Below are positions 7,886 to 17,097 of a stretch of DNA of 64,000 nucleotides, one piece after another. The stretch's first letter is position 1. The number at the start of each line of letters is the position of its first letter. Source of the DNA: Bacteroidota bacterium. GTDB lineage: Bacteria > Bacteroidota > Bacteroidia > Bacteroidales > GCA-2711565. The translations under genes and the position numbers were made by a program. The DNA lies in NCBI GenBank assembly GCA_018816945.1, contig JAHIVC010000087.1, positions 56,174-120,173 of the forward strand, in the 5' to 3' direction. Below the pieces are notes generated by a model. That model was not told the DNA's origin. It was given only the letters and a program-made list of their open reading frames with translations, and ran no database searches.

Positions 7886-9010
7886 ATGATTGTCGCTGAT
7901 TACAAAACACTTAAGCCTTCTTATAAATTAGCAACTAATAGTACAACAGAATCGCTGAGAAATTCAGATTCGCTCATTTACCACTCAACATTAAAAAATT
8001 ATTCACCCACTCCCCTGCACCATTTACCTGTACTTGCAAAATGGCTTGGGGTGCAAAGCATATTTGTAAAAGATGAATCTCTCAGGTTCGGATTAAAATC
8101 ATTTAAAGGATTAGGAACTTCTTATGCCCTGCATAAATTTATTATGGCTAATCCAAGCATACACACTTTTTGCACTGCTACCGATGGGAATCATGGCAGG
8201 GCCTTGGCTTGGTCGGCCAGACTTGCTGAGAAAAGCGCAGTAATCATAGTTCCCAAGCATATCACCAGTGCCAGAATTGAAGCTATTAAAAGTGAGGGAG
8301 CAAAAGTTGAAATATTTGATGGGAATTATGATGATGCTTGTTTATACGCTGAAAAGCTTAGCCGACAGGATGGCTGGCAATTGGTTCAGGATGTTGCATG
8401 GGAGGGCTATGAAGAAATACCTGCTCAAATAATGTCCGGTTATCTAAGTATTTTCAAAGAGATGGAAAATAGTCTTCACCCATTTGAAAAGGCTGGGATT
8501 GATCTCGTTTTTTTACAAGCGGGTGTTGGTAGTTTCGCATCGGCTGCAGTTTGGTATTATCTGAATCGTTATGGGATTAAAAAACCAAAAATTGTTATTG
8601 TGGAGCCATTGGAAGCAGATGGCATTCTTGAATCTTTTAAGCAAAAAAAACTAAGTACATCCAAAGGAAAACAACAAACCATCATGGCCGGATTAAATTG
8701 CGGTTTACCTTCATCAATTGCCTGGCCCATTTTACAATCGGGAGCTAATGCATGCATACGTATTGAAGATGATTACACAAAGCAAGCCATGAGAATTTTG
8801 GCAGATCCGATGCCTGATGATCCAACCATCATTGCAGGTGAGTCAGGGGCCGCCGGACTTGCTGCTTTTTTGGCAATTTTACGGGAAAAGAAATTTAAGT
8901 CCCTACTTAAACACTTGGATATAAACGAATCGACCAAAATCTTATTTTTTAATACCGAAGGGGATACCGACCCTGAATCCTTTCATCAAATCATTTCGTC
9001 GTTGGAGTAA
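7886..9010 (+). CDS. dpaL: diaminopropionate ammonia-lyase
   Basis: A 374-residue fold-type II PLP enzyme that converts 2,3-diaminopropionate to pyruvate and ammonia. The PLP lysine is Lys74 in RFGLKSFKGLGTSYAL, equivalent to the Lys in RFGLNAFK of E. coli YgeX. Other family blocks are present: ATDGNHGRALAWSA (phosphate and substrate loop), QDVAWEGYEEIP, EPLEADGILESF, TIMAGLNCGLPS and GESGAAGLAAF. Length is close to the usual 390-400. It follows the GPP34 gene by 10 bp, so it may share that transcript, but no metabolic link to those genes is obvious. A general serine/threonine dehydratase is the main alternative and fits less well. Confidence 0.88.
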   Translation: MIVADYKTLKPSYKLATNSTTESLRNSDSLIYHSTLKNYSPTPLHHLPVLAKWLGVQSIFVKDESLRFGLKSFKGLGTSYALHKFIMANPSIHTFCTATDGNHGRALAWSARLAEKSAVIIVPKHITSARIEAIKSEGAKVEIFDGNYDDACLYAEKLSRQDGWQLVQDVAWEGYEEIPAQIMSGYLSIFKEMENSLHPFEKAGIDLVFLQAGVGSFASAAVWYYLNRYGIKKPKIVIVEPLEADGILESFKQKKLSTSKGKQQTIMAGLNCGLPSSIAWPILQSGANACIRIEDDYTKQAMRILADPMPDDPTIIAGESGAAGLAAFLAILREKKFKSLLKHLDINESTKILFFNTEGDTDPESFHQIISSLE

Positions 9011-9208
9011 TCATTTAAAGTTTTCTTAGGTGATTTAGTCGAATAAATATAGTAATTTTCCCATTTTATTATTCAGCTTGATCAATCGAAATTCGCATTT
9101 GATCTAAGATACTTGACGAACGATCGATAAGGTGACATGAAGCTTTTTTATATCCGCTGTTTTAATTATTATTGTATATAATTTTATTCTTAACCAATTC
9201 TTATACTG

Positions 9209-12034
9209 ATGAGAAAAATAACATTTTTAGCTCTGTTTATTTTATTCGCTTCAACCATTACAGCTCAGAATAAAAAAAGTTTGACCTTCGATGATATCCT
9301 TAAATGGAACCGGATCACGGAACAAATGATCTCCAACGATGGAAAATTCGTTGTATATAAAAACGAACCCTGGAAAGGCGACCCTGTTTTAAAAATCTCA
9401 TCTTCTGCAGGAGTCGAACAGTTCTCCCTCATTGGTGGAACCGGTGCTTCATTAACTCAAGATTCAAAATTTGTTGTTTTTACCATCAAACCCGAAACTG
9501 AAGTTGTTCGTCAACTGAAACTTAAAAAGACTAAAAAGGAAAAATTACCTAAGGATGCTCTGGGGATCTATGATCTCACAAAGAATTCACTCACCAAAAT
9601 TGAAAACCTGAAGTCTTACAAAACTCCTGAAAAATGGAGTGGATGGATTGCTTATCAAACCGAAGCTGAAATAGTGGAAGTTAAGAAAGATAGTACTGAG
9701 GCAGAAAAACCAAAAGCCAAAAAGGCTAAAGAAGAAAGTGCTAAAAACGGGTACAGTCTGCAAGTTAAAAATTTGAATGCTGATGAAATGATCAGTTTCC
9801 CGTTTGTGACCCAATATTTATTTGCAGAAGAAGGTAAGGTACTCACTTTTGTATCTACCGGGAACGATAAAGACTTTAAGGAAGGAGTATATAAATTTGA
9901 TGCCATCACTAAATCAAATACTGCAATCTATCTTGGAAAAGCAGATTTTAAGCAACTTTCTATTCGTAAAGATGGATCAAAAATCGCATTTTTAGCAGAT
10001 ACTTCAAATTCTAAAGATGAGGCCAAAAACTATGCTTTGTACTTATGGAATGGCAATGATATGTCCAAAGAAGTTGTCAATAATACTAACAAAGCAATTC
10101 CGGAAAATTGGGAGATTAGCGATAATGGGCGAATTAGCTTTGCAGAAGAAACGAATCGGATTTTCTTTGGAACAGCTCCAATTCGACCGGTAAAGGATAC
10201 AACTATTCTGGACGAAGAAATACCGGTATTGGATATTTGGTTATGGAATGAGGCAAGGCTGCACACCGAACAACTTTATACCAAATCAAGAGATTTAAGA
10301 AAAACATACATGGCCGTTTATCATGCCGATCAGGGAAAAATTGCTCAACTTGAAAATCCAAATTATGATCGGATAAGCCTGATTAATGACGGCGATGCGG
10401 ATCAGGTATTGGCATATTCGAATGTCCCCTATGCAATACAAACCATGTGGGAAGGAAGTCCTGAACATGCTGATTTCTACCTTGTGGATATTTTTACCGG
10501 CAAAGCAAAGATGATTAAACAGGATTTAAGGGCAAACCCATCGGTATCTCCTGCCGGAAAATTTCTTTATTGGTATAATTCAATTGATACCAGTTGGAAT
10601 TCTTATGATTTGAAATCAGGACAAGAATATAAACTTACAAGTCCCAATACGGTGCAATGTGCCAATGAGTTGAACGATGTTCCAAATCCTCCAAACGCAT
10701 ACGGCATTGCAGGTTGGCTGAAAGATGATGAAGCAATGATAGTATACGATCGCTTTGATATATGGCAACTTGATCCCGTGAATAAAAACAACCCTCTAAA
10801 CCTTACAATTAACGGTAAAAAATTGCAAACATCCTATCGATTGATTGATCTGGAAAATGTAAGCAGTGGTTTCAGAGGAGGATCAGCCGAAGGCATTGAT
10901 ATAAAGAAAACAGCCTATCTTTCCGGACATAATGAAATTACCCGGGAGGAAGGTTATTATAAAACTTCGCTTAAAAAAGCAGCAGAGCCAACAAAATTAA
11001 TCAGTGGGGAATTTAGTTTTGGCAGACTGATCAAGGCAAAAGATGCTGAGGTTGTTCTTTATACGAAAGAAGATTTTCAAGTTTATCCAAATATTTTATT
11101 AAGCGATCTTAATTTTAAAAATTCCAGACAAATCAGTGATGCCAATCCACAGCAAAAAGATTTTTTATGGGGAAGTGCTGAATTGGTTAATTGGACATCA
11201 CTTGATGGAAGAAAATTACAGGGAACCTTGCATAAACCTGAAAACTTCGACCCGAATAAAAAATATCCGCTTATTGTAAATTTCTACGAAAAGAATTCTC
11301 AGGAATTATACAGCTACCGAATGCCCGAAGCACATCGTTCGACCGTAGATTATCACTATTACACCAGTAACGGTTACTTGGTATTCAATCCTGATATTTA
11401 TTATAAAACAGGTTACCCCGGTGAAGATGCCTTCAATTGCATTATGCCAGGCATAACTTCATTGATTGAAAAAGGGTTTGTTGAAGAAAATCACATTGCT
11501 GCCCAAGGTCACAGTTGGGGAGGCTATCAGGTCGCTTATCTGGCAACTCGAACCAATATTTTTGCCGCCATCGAATCCGGTGCCCCGGTTGTAAATATGT
11601 TCAGTGCTTATGGTGGCATCAGATGGGGTTCCGGATTAAACCGATCATTTCAATATGAACATGCTCAAAGCCGCATCGGGAAATCCATTTGGGAATCCCC
11701 ATTAAGATATATTGAGAACTCACCTATTTTCAGCATGGATAAAGTTCAGACTCCAATCCTGATTATGCACAACGATGATGATGGAGCAGTTCCTTGGTAT
11801 CAGGGAATAGAGTATTTTACTGCCTTACGCAGAATGGGAAAACAAGTCTGGTTGCTAAACTACAATGAGGCAGATCACTGGCCCTTATTGGTTCGCGATA
11901 AATATGATTTTCAAATTCGGATGGCGCAATTTTTCGATCATTTCCTAAAAGGCAAACCAATGCCAAAATGGATGAAAGAAGGAGTTCCGGCTATTAACAA
12001 AGGTTTTGAGATGGGATATGAGTTGGTGAAATAA
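9209..12034 (+). CDS. S9 family prolyl-oligopeptidase-type peptidase
   Basis: A 941-residue secreted serine peptidase. A Sec signal peptide (residues 1-19, ending ITAQ) is followed by a long beta-propeller region with a low-complexity Lys/Glu/Ala insert near 155-175, and a C-terminal alpha/beta hydrolase domain. The nucleophile Ser769 sits in GHSWGGY; the Asp is in ILIMHNDDDGAVPW and the His in EADHWPLL. The enzyme probably trims peptides in the periplasm or at the surface. It is a single gene with a clear terminator after it. A decayed copy of its last 42 codons lies 1.4 kb downstream, so the locus once held a second copy or was rearranged. Confidence 0.9.
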   Translation: MRKITFLALFILFASTITAQNKKSLTFDDILKWNRITEQMISNDGKFVVYKNEPWKGDPVLKISSSAGVEQFSLIGGTGASLTQDSKFVVFTIKPETEVVRQLKLKKTKKEKLPKDALGIYDLTKNSLTKIENLKSYKTPEKWSGWIAYQTEAEIVEVKKDSTEAEKPKAKKAKEESAKNGYSLQVKNLNADEMISFPFVTQYLFAEEGKVLTFVSTGNDKDFKEGVYKFDAITKSNTAIYLGKADFKQLSIRKDGSKIAFLADTSNSKDEAKNYALYLWNGNDMSKEVVNNTNKAIPENWEISDNGRISFAEETNRIFFGTAPIRPVKDTTILDEEIPVLDIWLWNEARLHTEQLYTKSRDLRKTYMAVYHADQGKIAQLENPNYDRISLINDGDADQVLAYSNVPYAIQTMWEGSPEHADFYLVDIFTGKAKMIKQDLRANPSVSPAGKFLYWYNSIDTSWNSYDLKSGQEYKLTSPNTVQCANELNDVPNPPNAYGIAGWLKDDEAMIVYDRFDIWQLDPVNKNNPLNLTINGKKLQTSYRLIDLENVSSGFRGGSAEGIDIKKTAYLSGHNEITREEGYYKTSLKKAAEPTKLISGEFSFGRLIKAKDAEVVLYTKEDFQVYPNILLSDLNFKNSRQISDANPQQKDFLWGSAELVNWTSLDGRKLQGTLHKPENFDPNKKYPLIVNFYEKNSQELYSYRMPEAHRSTVDYHYYTSNGYLVFNPDIYYKTGYPGEDAFNCIMPGITSLIEKGFVEENHIAAQGHSWGGYQVAYLATRTNIFAAIESGAPVVNMFSAYGGIRWGSGLNRSFQYEHAQSRIGKSIWESPLRYIENSPIFSMDKVQTPILIMHNDDDGAVPWYQGIEYFTALRRMGKQVWLLNYNEADHWPLLVRDKYDFQIRMAQFFDHFLKGKPMPKWMKEGVPAINKGFEMGYELVK

Positions 12035-12052
12035 TAATAGAAAGGACAAAAT

Positions 12053-12090
12053 AAAAAGTCTACGACAGTATTACAATCGTAGACTTTTTT
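12053..12090 (+). terminator. rho-independent terminator of the S9 peptidase gene
   Basis: A perfect 13-bp stem (aaaaagtctacga at 12053-12065 and tcgtagacttttt at 12077-12089) with an 11-nt loop and a T-run, 18 bp after the stop codon. Confidence 0.85.
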
Positions 12091-12175
12091 AATACCCTTC
12101 GCGCCCATAGGTGTACATCACTTTATTCACTCAGATATTGAATTGAACCTATGGCAGATCTGAGACTTTTTATAT

Positions 12176-12433
12176 TTAGGGTTGATTTAATATTTTCCTT
12201 TTTTTAATTATCTTAAATATATTGGCACACGCAATCACTGCCAAAAATAAAACAAAATAAAAATTATTAGTTCTGTTTATCAATTGCATAATTATTAAGT
12301 ATGATAATGCTATTGAAACAAGACTAATATATACTATTAAATAGCCTCTTTTTTGAAAGATAATTCTAGGTTTGATAAAGGATAGAGGGTACACTATTGC
12401 CGCAATTAAAATTACATAAAATAGATTTTCCAT
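12176..12433 (-). CDS. small hydrophobic membrane protein
   Basis: An 85-residue protein with three predicted membrane helices (about 3-20, 30-50 and 57-76) and a basic C-terminus (IIKKRKILNQP). I do not recognise the family. It lies 16 bp after the Cys-rich lipoprotein gene, so the two are likely cotranscribed; a small hydrophobic partner next to a Cys-rich secreted product could be an immunity or export helper, but this is speculation. Confidence 0.6.
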   Translation of the reverse strand: MENLFYVILIAAIVYPLSFIKPRIIFQKRGYLIVYISLVSIALSYLIIMQLINRTNNFYFVLFLAVIACANIFKIIKKRKILNQP

Positions 12434-12449
12434 AATAATATTTGTTTAA

Positions 12450-13085
12450 TTAGGTCTCATTTGGTACACAATAAGTTCTATAACATAAATATGAACATAA
12501 CCAATATATCACTGGCCCGGACGTTGTGCAAACAATTAGACATATCGTAAATGAGGTATAATCTGCACAACCATCATCAAGAGATGATTTGGTTGAATTA
12601 TAATTCGTTAGTATTTCAAAATTATCAAAAAAATAAGATATTTTTTCTTTATCGATATTACAACCCAAACAGTTAGCAACAGATGAATCGATTAATAATT
12701 CTGGATATTTACTCTTTAAATCATATCCTAATTGCTTGATTCTTTGATCCATTAAGTTCAATTCCTCATCATTGAATCCAATTAATGATTTAATCTTTCC
12801 AATATTATTACTAAGGTAAGCATTTTTTAATTCTGGAATTGATACTTTATTTTGCTTCACTTTTTTAGTAATACTTTCTTGAATTGAAATTAATTCAATA
12901 TAAGAATTATCCTTCTTAAGATTACTTTTAAGCTTCGACTCAATTATTTTGTCATCTTTTTTATTTGTTTCAATTTCCTGATTATTTATATTCAAAGTAT
13001 CCTTCTGTGCACACGAAGTAAACAAAATAAAAGACGCAATGAATAGGGATAAATACGGTTTTCTGAAAAATTTTAAAGTATTCAT
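12450..13085 (-). CDS. lipoprotein with Cys-rich hydrophobic C-terminus
   Basis: A 211-residue lipoprotein: type II signal peptide with lipobox LFTSC (lipidated Cys25). The middle is a charged, helical region (about 35-165) without a recognised domain. The last 39 residues are strikingly different: hydrophobic, with six cysteines at about 173, 182, 186, 197, 201 and 206 (GCADYTSFTICLIVC, then WLCSYLCYRTYC). This could form disulfides in the periplasm or be a bacteriocin-like module. It is followed at 16 bp by a small three-helix protein. The pair is flanked on one side by the intact 3' end of the S9 peptidase and on the other by a decayed copy of that end, so it may have been brought in by rearrangement. 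Confidence 0.7.
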   Translation of the reverse strand: MNTLKFFRKPYLSLFIASFILFTSCAQKDTLNINNQEIETNKKDDKIIESKLKSNLKKDNSYIELISIQESITKKVKQNKVSIPELKNAYLSNNIGKIKSLIGFNDEELNLMDQRIKQLGYDLKSKYPELLIDSSVANCLGCNIDKEKISYFFDNFEILTNYNSTKSSLDDGCADYTSFTICLIVCTTSGPVIYWLCSYLCYRTYCVPNET

Positions 13086-13456
13086 TTTATCAATATTAAG
13101 GTTATCGTAAAAAACAATTATTCAGGAGTGTTTAATACTGGCAAAATGCCTTCAAAGGAATTTATTTTCAATTGAATTTCTCCCGTTACCGACAACTTTT
13201 TTTTCCCTGTTATTTTTTCTCTCAAGAAGGGATACTCTCAAGAATGGTTAAACTTAAATTTAAATCGTCAGTAACTAATTTATCATAAGTACTTTATTCG
13301 TCCAATTATGGATAAACAATAAATAAAATTTATGGGGAGATTTATCAGTTAATTCTGCTTATTTGCAAAAGGTAACCATGAAATATTCATTTTTTTGAAT
13401 TAAATTATTTTTTAAATAAATAATCATCTATACCATTCATGACTTTTATATACAAC
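13086..13456. other. AT-rich intergenic stretch, nothing recognised
   Basis: A 371-bp gene-free stretch upstream of the lipoprotein gene. I see no coding frame, strong hairpin, tandem repeat or convincing promoter. Given its position next to the S9 remnant it is probably decayed sequence from the same rearrangement. Confidence 0.5.
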
Positions 13457-13591
13457 ATAAATGATTTTCAAATTCGTATAGCACAATTTTTCGATCATTT
13501 CCTAAAAGGCAAACCAATGCCAAAATGGATGAAAGAGGGGATTCCTGCAATTAACAAAGGTTTTGAGATGTGATATGAGTTGGTGAGATAA
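13457..13591 (+). pseudogene. decayed second copy of the S9 peptidase 3' end
   Basis: Bases 13457-13591 match 11900-12034, the last 45 or so codons of the S9 peptidase gene, with only scattered substitutions (for example cgtatagcacaa against cggatggcgcaa). The frame is kept almost to the end but a Gly codon GGA has become TGA at 13571-13573, four codons before the original TAA. No upstream part of the peptidase is present here, so this is a relic of a tandem duplication whose body was lost or replaced. Confidence 0.9.
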
Positions 13592-13624
13592 TATTGGTTT
13601 AAATATTATTGATTGAAATTCTAT

Positions 13625-13657
13625 AATCCTGCGAGCGTTTGAAACGCTCGCAGGATT
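13625..13657. repeat. perfect 33-bp inverted repeat
   Basis: A 16-bp stem around a single central G (aatcctgcgagcgttt, g, then its exact reverse complement), followed by T-residues on the + strand. GC-rich against an AT-rich background. It could terminate transcription, but the length, perfection and the gcgagcgttt core look more like a mobile REP-type palindrome. Confidence 0.7.
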
Positions 13658-13669
13658 TTTATTTTTCGC

Positions 13670-13760
13670 AAGCACCCTACGAGGCGGTACAAAATAGTGT
13701 ATAGAATGAGAGTGCACCCTTCGGTACGTCCCGACTATTGTCGGAACACTCAGGGTGCTT
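13670..13760. repeat. nested inverted repeats (second palindrome)
   Basis: Arms aagcaccct at 13670-13678 and agggtgctt at 13752-13760 enclose further short stems, including ccgac/gtcgg at about 13731-13744. Together with the neighbouring palindrome and terminator this makes about 200 bp of almost continuous inverted repeats. Confidence 0.5.
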
Positions 13761-13767
13761 ATGGGTA

Positions 13768-13816
13768 AAAGGGCATTGAGTTTTCCGTGATAGCGGAAAG
13801 TATCGAAATGCCCTTT
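13768..13816 (-). terminator. likely terminator of the ABC transporter operon
   Basis: Arms aaagggcatt (13768-13777) and aatgcccttt (13807-13816) with an inner ttttccg/cggaaa stem form a long hairpin just past the permease stop codon. On the minus strand it is followed by a short T-run. The inner stem is unusual for a simple terminator, so it may be a captured repeat. Confidence 0.55.
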
Positions 13817-13820
13817 GAAC

Positions 13821-16800
13821 TTATTCTCCTGATAAAGTCTGTATCAAATATCTCTTCAAACTAAATCGTGCCGGGAAATAGATCCACGCAACTCCGCTGA
13901 CGAAAACAGCAGTCAGAATGAAAAACACAAATCCTCCGGAAATATCAAAAGCTGAGGATAGTAAGGATGGCAATATCCCAATAAATGCAGCTAAAACACC
14001 AATTAATAAACCTGTTACGAGCAGCACAAAGTTTTCAAAAAAGATAATTTTAAGAATGTTCGATTTGTTAAAACCCAAGGCTTGCATCAGGGCAATTTCA
14101 TGTCGACGATCCAATAAATTCCGGAGTAAAACAATACCTAATCCGATCGTCCCGATTAAAACACCCAATCCGCCAAGCACCATAAAAACAGTAAGGTAAG
14201 TGTTGGTAACTGAATTGAATTCAGCCAATCGATCAGTCGTAAGGCTAATCTCGATTCCAAAATCTGTAAAATTATCACTCAGATAATCTTCGATTTCCTT
14301 TTGCTTATCAGCAGGTGCTTCAATGAGCATAATTTTAGATCCGCCAATGGAAGGATAATATTTTCTGAACAATTCATCCTCTATCAACAAATTTCCCTGA
14401 AAAATAGAACTATTTAATCCTCCTTTGATTACTAATGACAAGGGTTCTCCACTTTCGCTTAAGTACAAAAGGGTGTCCCCTACTTTCTTTTTCAGCCCCC
14501 ATGTTAATACCGTAAGATCAACATAAGCCGGAATGACCCCTTCTTTGGGAGAATCTTTCAAAGTCAGCCATGGATGGGCTTTGTCAACTTCATCAGATAG
14601 TTGCGCAAATGAAAAAGCTTGCTTTTGATTAAAAGCAGCACTGTTTACTCCAAGCAGCTGAGGCTTATTGACCAGATTGAGATTCAGGCAACTGGCATCA
14701 TCACCTTCCAGATTATGAAACTGAACAAAACTGATACCTGAATTCAGCTCCTCATGTGTAAGCTCGTTTAAATCATTCAAAATTGGCATGGTCGACTCTG
14801 CCCAAAGCAAGTAGCCACCCGTGCCGGATGCATTAGAATTGTCCAAACCGTAAAAGGTTTTTCGATTGGCGCCTGTTATCAAAATCGTGAATGAACCCAA
14901 AGCTAGTAAAGAGATCACCGCAATACTCCTTCCCTGGTTTAAGGCGGCATTTTTAAGGGCAAGCATTTTTATTCCAAGCGGTTTAATAGAAGAGCCATTC
15001 AATGATTTACTTAATACCCACTTTGATAAAGCAATTCCTCCAAACATAAATAATGCTCCGGCCATCATCAGCAAGCCAGGGTTCATTTCGGTAACCCCAA
15101 TAATGGAATAAATCAATAACAACAAGCTGCCTCCCAAACCGGCAAAAGCTGAGAATTTAATCCAAAACAGCCCGTTTTTAATTTTCAATTGAGGTGCTAA
15201 AACATTTTTAAGCAGAGAAATCAAAGGTGCTTTCAATTTCTTTCTGTTAATCAAAAACACCACCAACAAGGAAATGATCATTCCGCTTAAAGCCCCCATT
15301 AAAATAGTTGAAGGTATTATAAAAACTACCAAATCGTTGGTTCGTACGATATCCGACCAGATGGATTGAATCCCCTGCATGATGCCATAATTGTACAAAA
15401 TGCCCAGAAAAGCACCAAGAACCCCACCCAGTAATGTTATGAAAAAAGATTCAAAAAACTGGATTTTCAATACCTGCTTTCTGGTAAAGCCGAAAGCGGA
15501 TAAGAGTCCTGATTCTGACTTACGCGATTCTGCATTTAAAGAATAAAGCAGAGCGGTAAGTAAAATTCCTGCCAGAATTACGAAAAAACTTAAGCTTAAA
15601 AAGAGCTCTCCAAAACCAACCCCGTTATTCGCTGCCTGCGATCCCTGCTCCCGAACCGGAATAAATTGCATCCCAATGTCCATTGGTTTGAGTTGTGCCA
15701 AAACCTGACTTTCAAATCCTTTTGCATCAACATTTTGTTTATCAAGGCGCATGGCAGTATAGGTTCCAAAACTGCTTTTCCACAATTCTGCACCTTTCTC
15801 TAATGAAATGTAAGCCTTGGGAGTCCCTTTAAATTTATTCCAATAATCTTCATCTTCATCCTGAATCAGGGTCAGATCAATCGGAATACTGGTTTCCCAA
15901 TCGCTGCAACTATTTGCATCGGCCAAGCCCGGAAAGGCCGGCATTAAAGAATTATCCAAACCATTTAACCCCGTTTCAACAATTTGCTTCACAACAAATG
16001 AAGCAGATTTTTCGACTAAAGTTCGTAATGGGCCAATCGTAAAATAATCGAGGGTTAAGGTATCTGAAACAGAAATTCCCAAATCTTTTGCCAACCATGA
16101 GTTCACTACAATTTCATTCCCTTTAAGTCGTTCATTATTAAACAGAAATGATGATGCTGTTACAAAAGAATAAGGAGTCGTTTTACCATTAGAACGCAAA
16201 GAATTAACCAAATAGGTCAGTATTCTTTCATTTTTCAGATGAAGACTTGATAGGGACTCAACAATGGATTCATCCATAAAAATTCGTTTGGATAAAATCT
16301 CAAATTGATCTGTTTCCTGAATATCTTTAAGGATCAATCCGGCATCAGCAATCGTCCATAATTCGCCTAATTTTTGATTCAGAAAATCAGTAGTAACTGA
16401 TTTATCATCAGAGCCTTCAACGAGGATGGTATTTACGAAAGCACCTAATTCCAGACGATCACTTAAAAAAGAGTTTGAAACAAAAACATTATTGGGTGCA
16501 ACCTGATTGCTTTTCAAACTGAAACGACCCATCTTTTCTGCTTCAACAATTTCCTTAACCGTCAGTCGTAAGGCTACCGATGCCTGTTCTTCTTCAATAA
16601 AGGGTGAATTGAGCGGAATAAAATCCACATTTTCAACCCGTAGCAAAAACTGGTCGCCCACATTTAACACTAATTTCTGAGCTAAATTTGAACTGATGAT
16701 TGCCTCGTCATTGGTTAAAGGCATCGGTTCCAAATTTGACAAAGTCCAGAATGTATCATCGATGCCATAAACAAAACTTTTATTCACCCTCACATTGGTT

Positions 16801-17093
16801 TCGGGGTTGATTGAAATTCCCTCGACGCTTAATATAGCAGCGGTTTTTAATTTCAAATTATTCCCCAGTTCTTCAGCCAATTCTTTTCGCACAAAACGGT
16901 CGCCGGTCATTAAAGCGTACCCTGCATTCCCAAGCCTTTTACCTACAATCTGGTTCAGACTATAATTTACGGAATCCCCAATAATCAATGCCCCGGTTAA
17001 AATCGCAGTACTGAGCATGGTTCCAAGCAAAATGGCAAGATGTTGTTTCTTGAAATACCAAAGACTCCGAAGTATGAATTTTGTAATTGACAT
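13821..17093 (-). CDS. ABC transporter permease, double FtsX type
   Basis: A 1090-residue membrane protein with an N-terminal helix (about 20-40), a large periplasmic domain, three or four FtsX helices in the middle (about 505-620), a linking pair of helices (about 655-700), a second periplasmic domain and three terminal helices ending RFSLKRYLIQTLSGE. The ESRKSESGLLSAFGFTRKQV and RRHEIALMQALGFNKSNI segments are the two FtsX coupling-helix regions. The size and duplicated layout resemble YbbP/LolC-E-type permeases that work with a LolD-like ATPase. The ATPase gene ends 4 bp upstream, so the pair forms one transporter. Substrate unknown; lipoprotein or lipid handling in the envelope is the usual role. 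Confidence 0.88.
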   Translation of the reverse strand: MSITKFILRSLWYFKKQHLAILLGTMLSTAILTGALIIGDSVNYSLNQIVGKRLGNAGYALMTGDRFVRKELAEELGNNLKLKTAAILSVEGISINPETNVRVNKSFVYGIDDTFWTLSNLEPMPLTNDEAIISSNLAQKLVLNVGDQFLLRVENVDFIPLNSPFIEEEQASVALRLTVKEIVEAEKMGRFSLKSNQVAPNNVFVSNSFLSDRLELGAFVNTILVEGSDDKSVTTDFLNQKLGELWTIADAGLILKDIQETDQFEILSKRIFMDESIVESLSSLHLKNERILTYLVNSLRSNGKTTPYSFVTASSFLFNNERLKGNEIVVNSWLAKDLGISVSDTLTLDYFTIGPLRTLVEKSASFVVKQIVETGLNGLDNSLMPAFPGLADANSCSDWETSIPIDLTLIQDEDEDYWNKFKGTPKAYISLEKGAELWKSSFGTYTAMRLDKQNVDAKGFESQVLAQLKPMDIGMQFIPVREQGSQAANNGVGFGELFLSLSFFVILAGILLTALLYSLNAESRKSESGLLSAFGFTRKQVLKIQFFESFFITLLGGVLGAFLGILYNYGIMQGIQSIWSDIVRTNDLVVFIIPSTILMGALSGMIISLLVVFLINRKKLKAPLISLLKNVLAPQLKIKNGLFWIKFSAFAGLGGSLLLLIYSIIGVTEMNPGLLMMAGALFMFGGIALSKWVLSKSLNGSSIKPLGIKMLALKNAALNQGRSIAVISLLALGSFTILITGANRKTFYGLDNSNASGTGGYLLWAESTMPILNDLNELTHEELNSGISFVQFHNLEGDDASCLNLNLVNKPQLLGVNSAAFNQKQAFSFAQLSDEVDKAHPWLTLKDSPKEGVIPAYVDLTVLTWGLKKKVGDTLLYLSESGEPLSLVIKGGLNSSIFQGNLLIEDELFRKYYPSIGGSKIMLIEAPADKQKEIEDYLSDNFTDFGIEISLTTDRLAEFNSVTNTYLTVFMVLGGLGVLIGTIGLGIVLLRNLLDRRHEIALMQALGFNKSNILKIIFFENFVLLVTGLLIGVLAAFIGILPSLLSSAFDISGGFVFFILTAVFVSGVAWIYFPARFSLKRYLIQTLSGE

Positions 17094-17097
17094 CCGA

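Noticed and set aside
13502..13717. 71-codon minus-strand frame
   Set aside because: It crosses the S9 relic in antisense and the palindromes, with no protein-like features.
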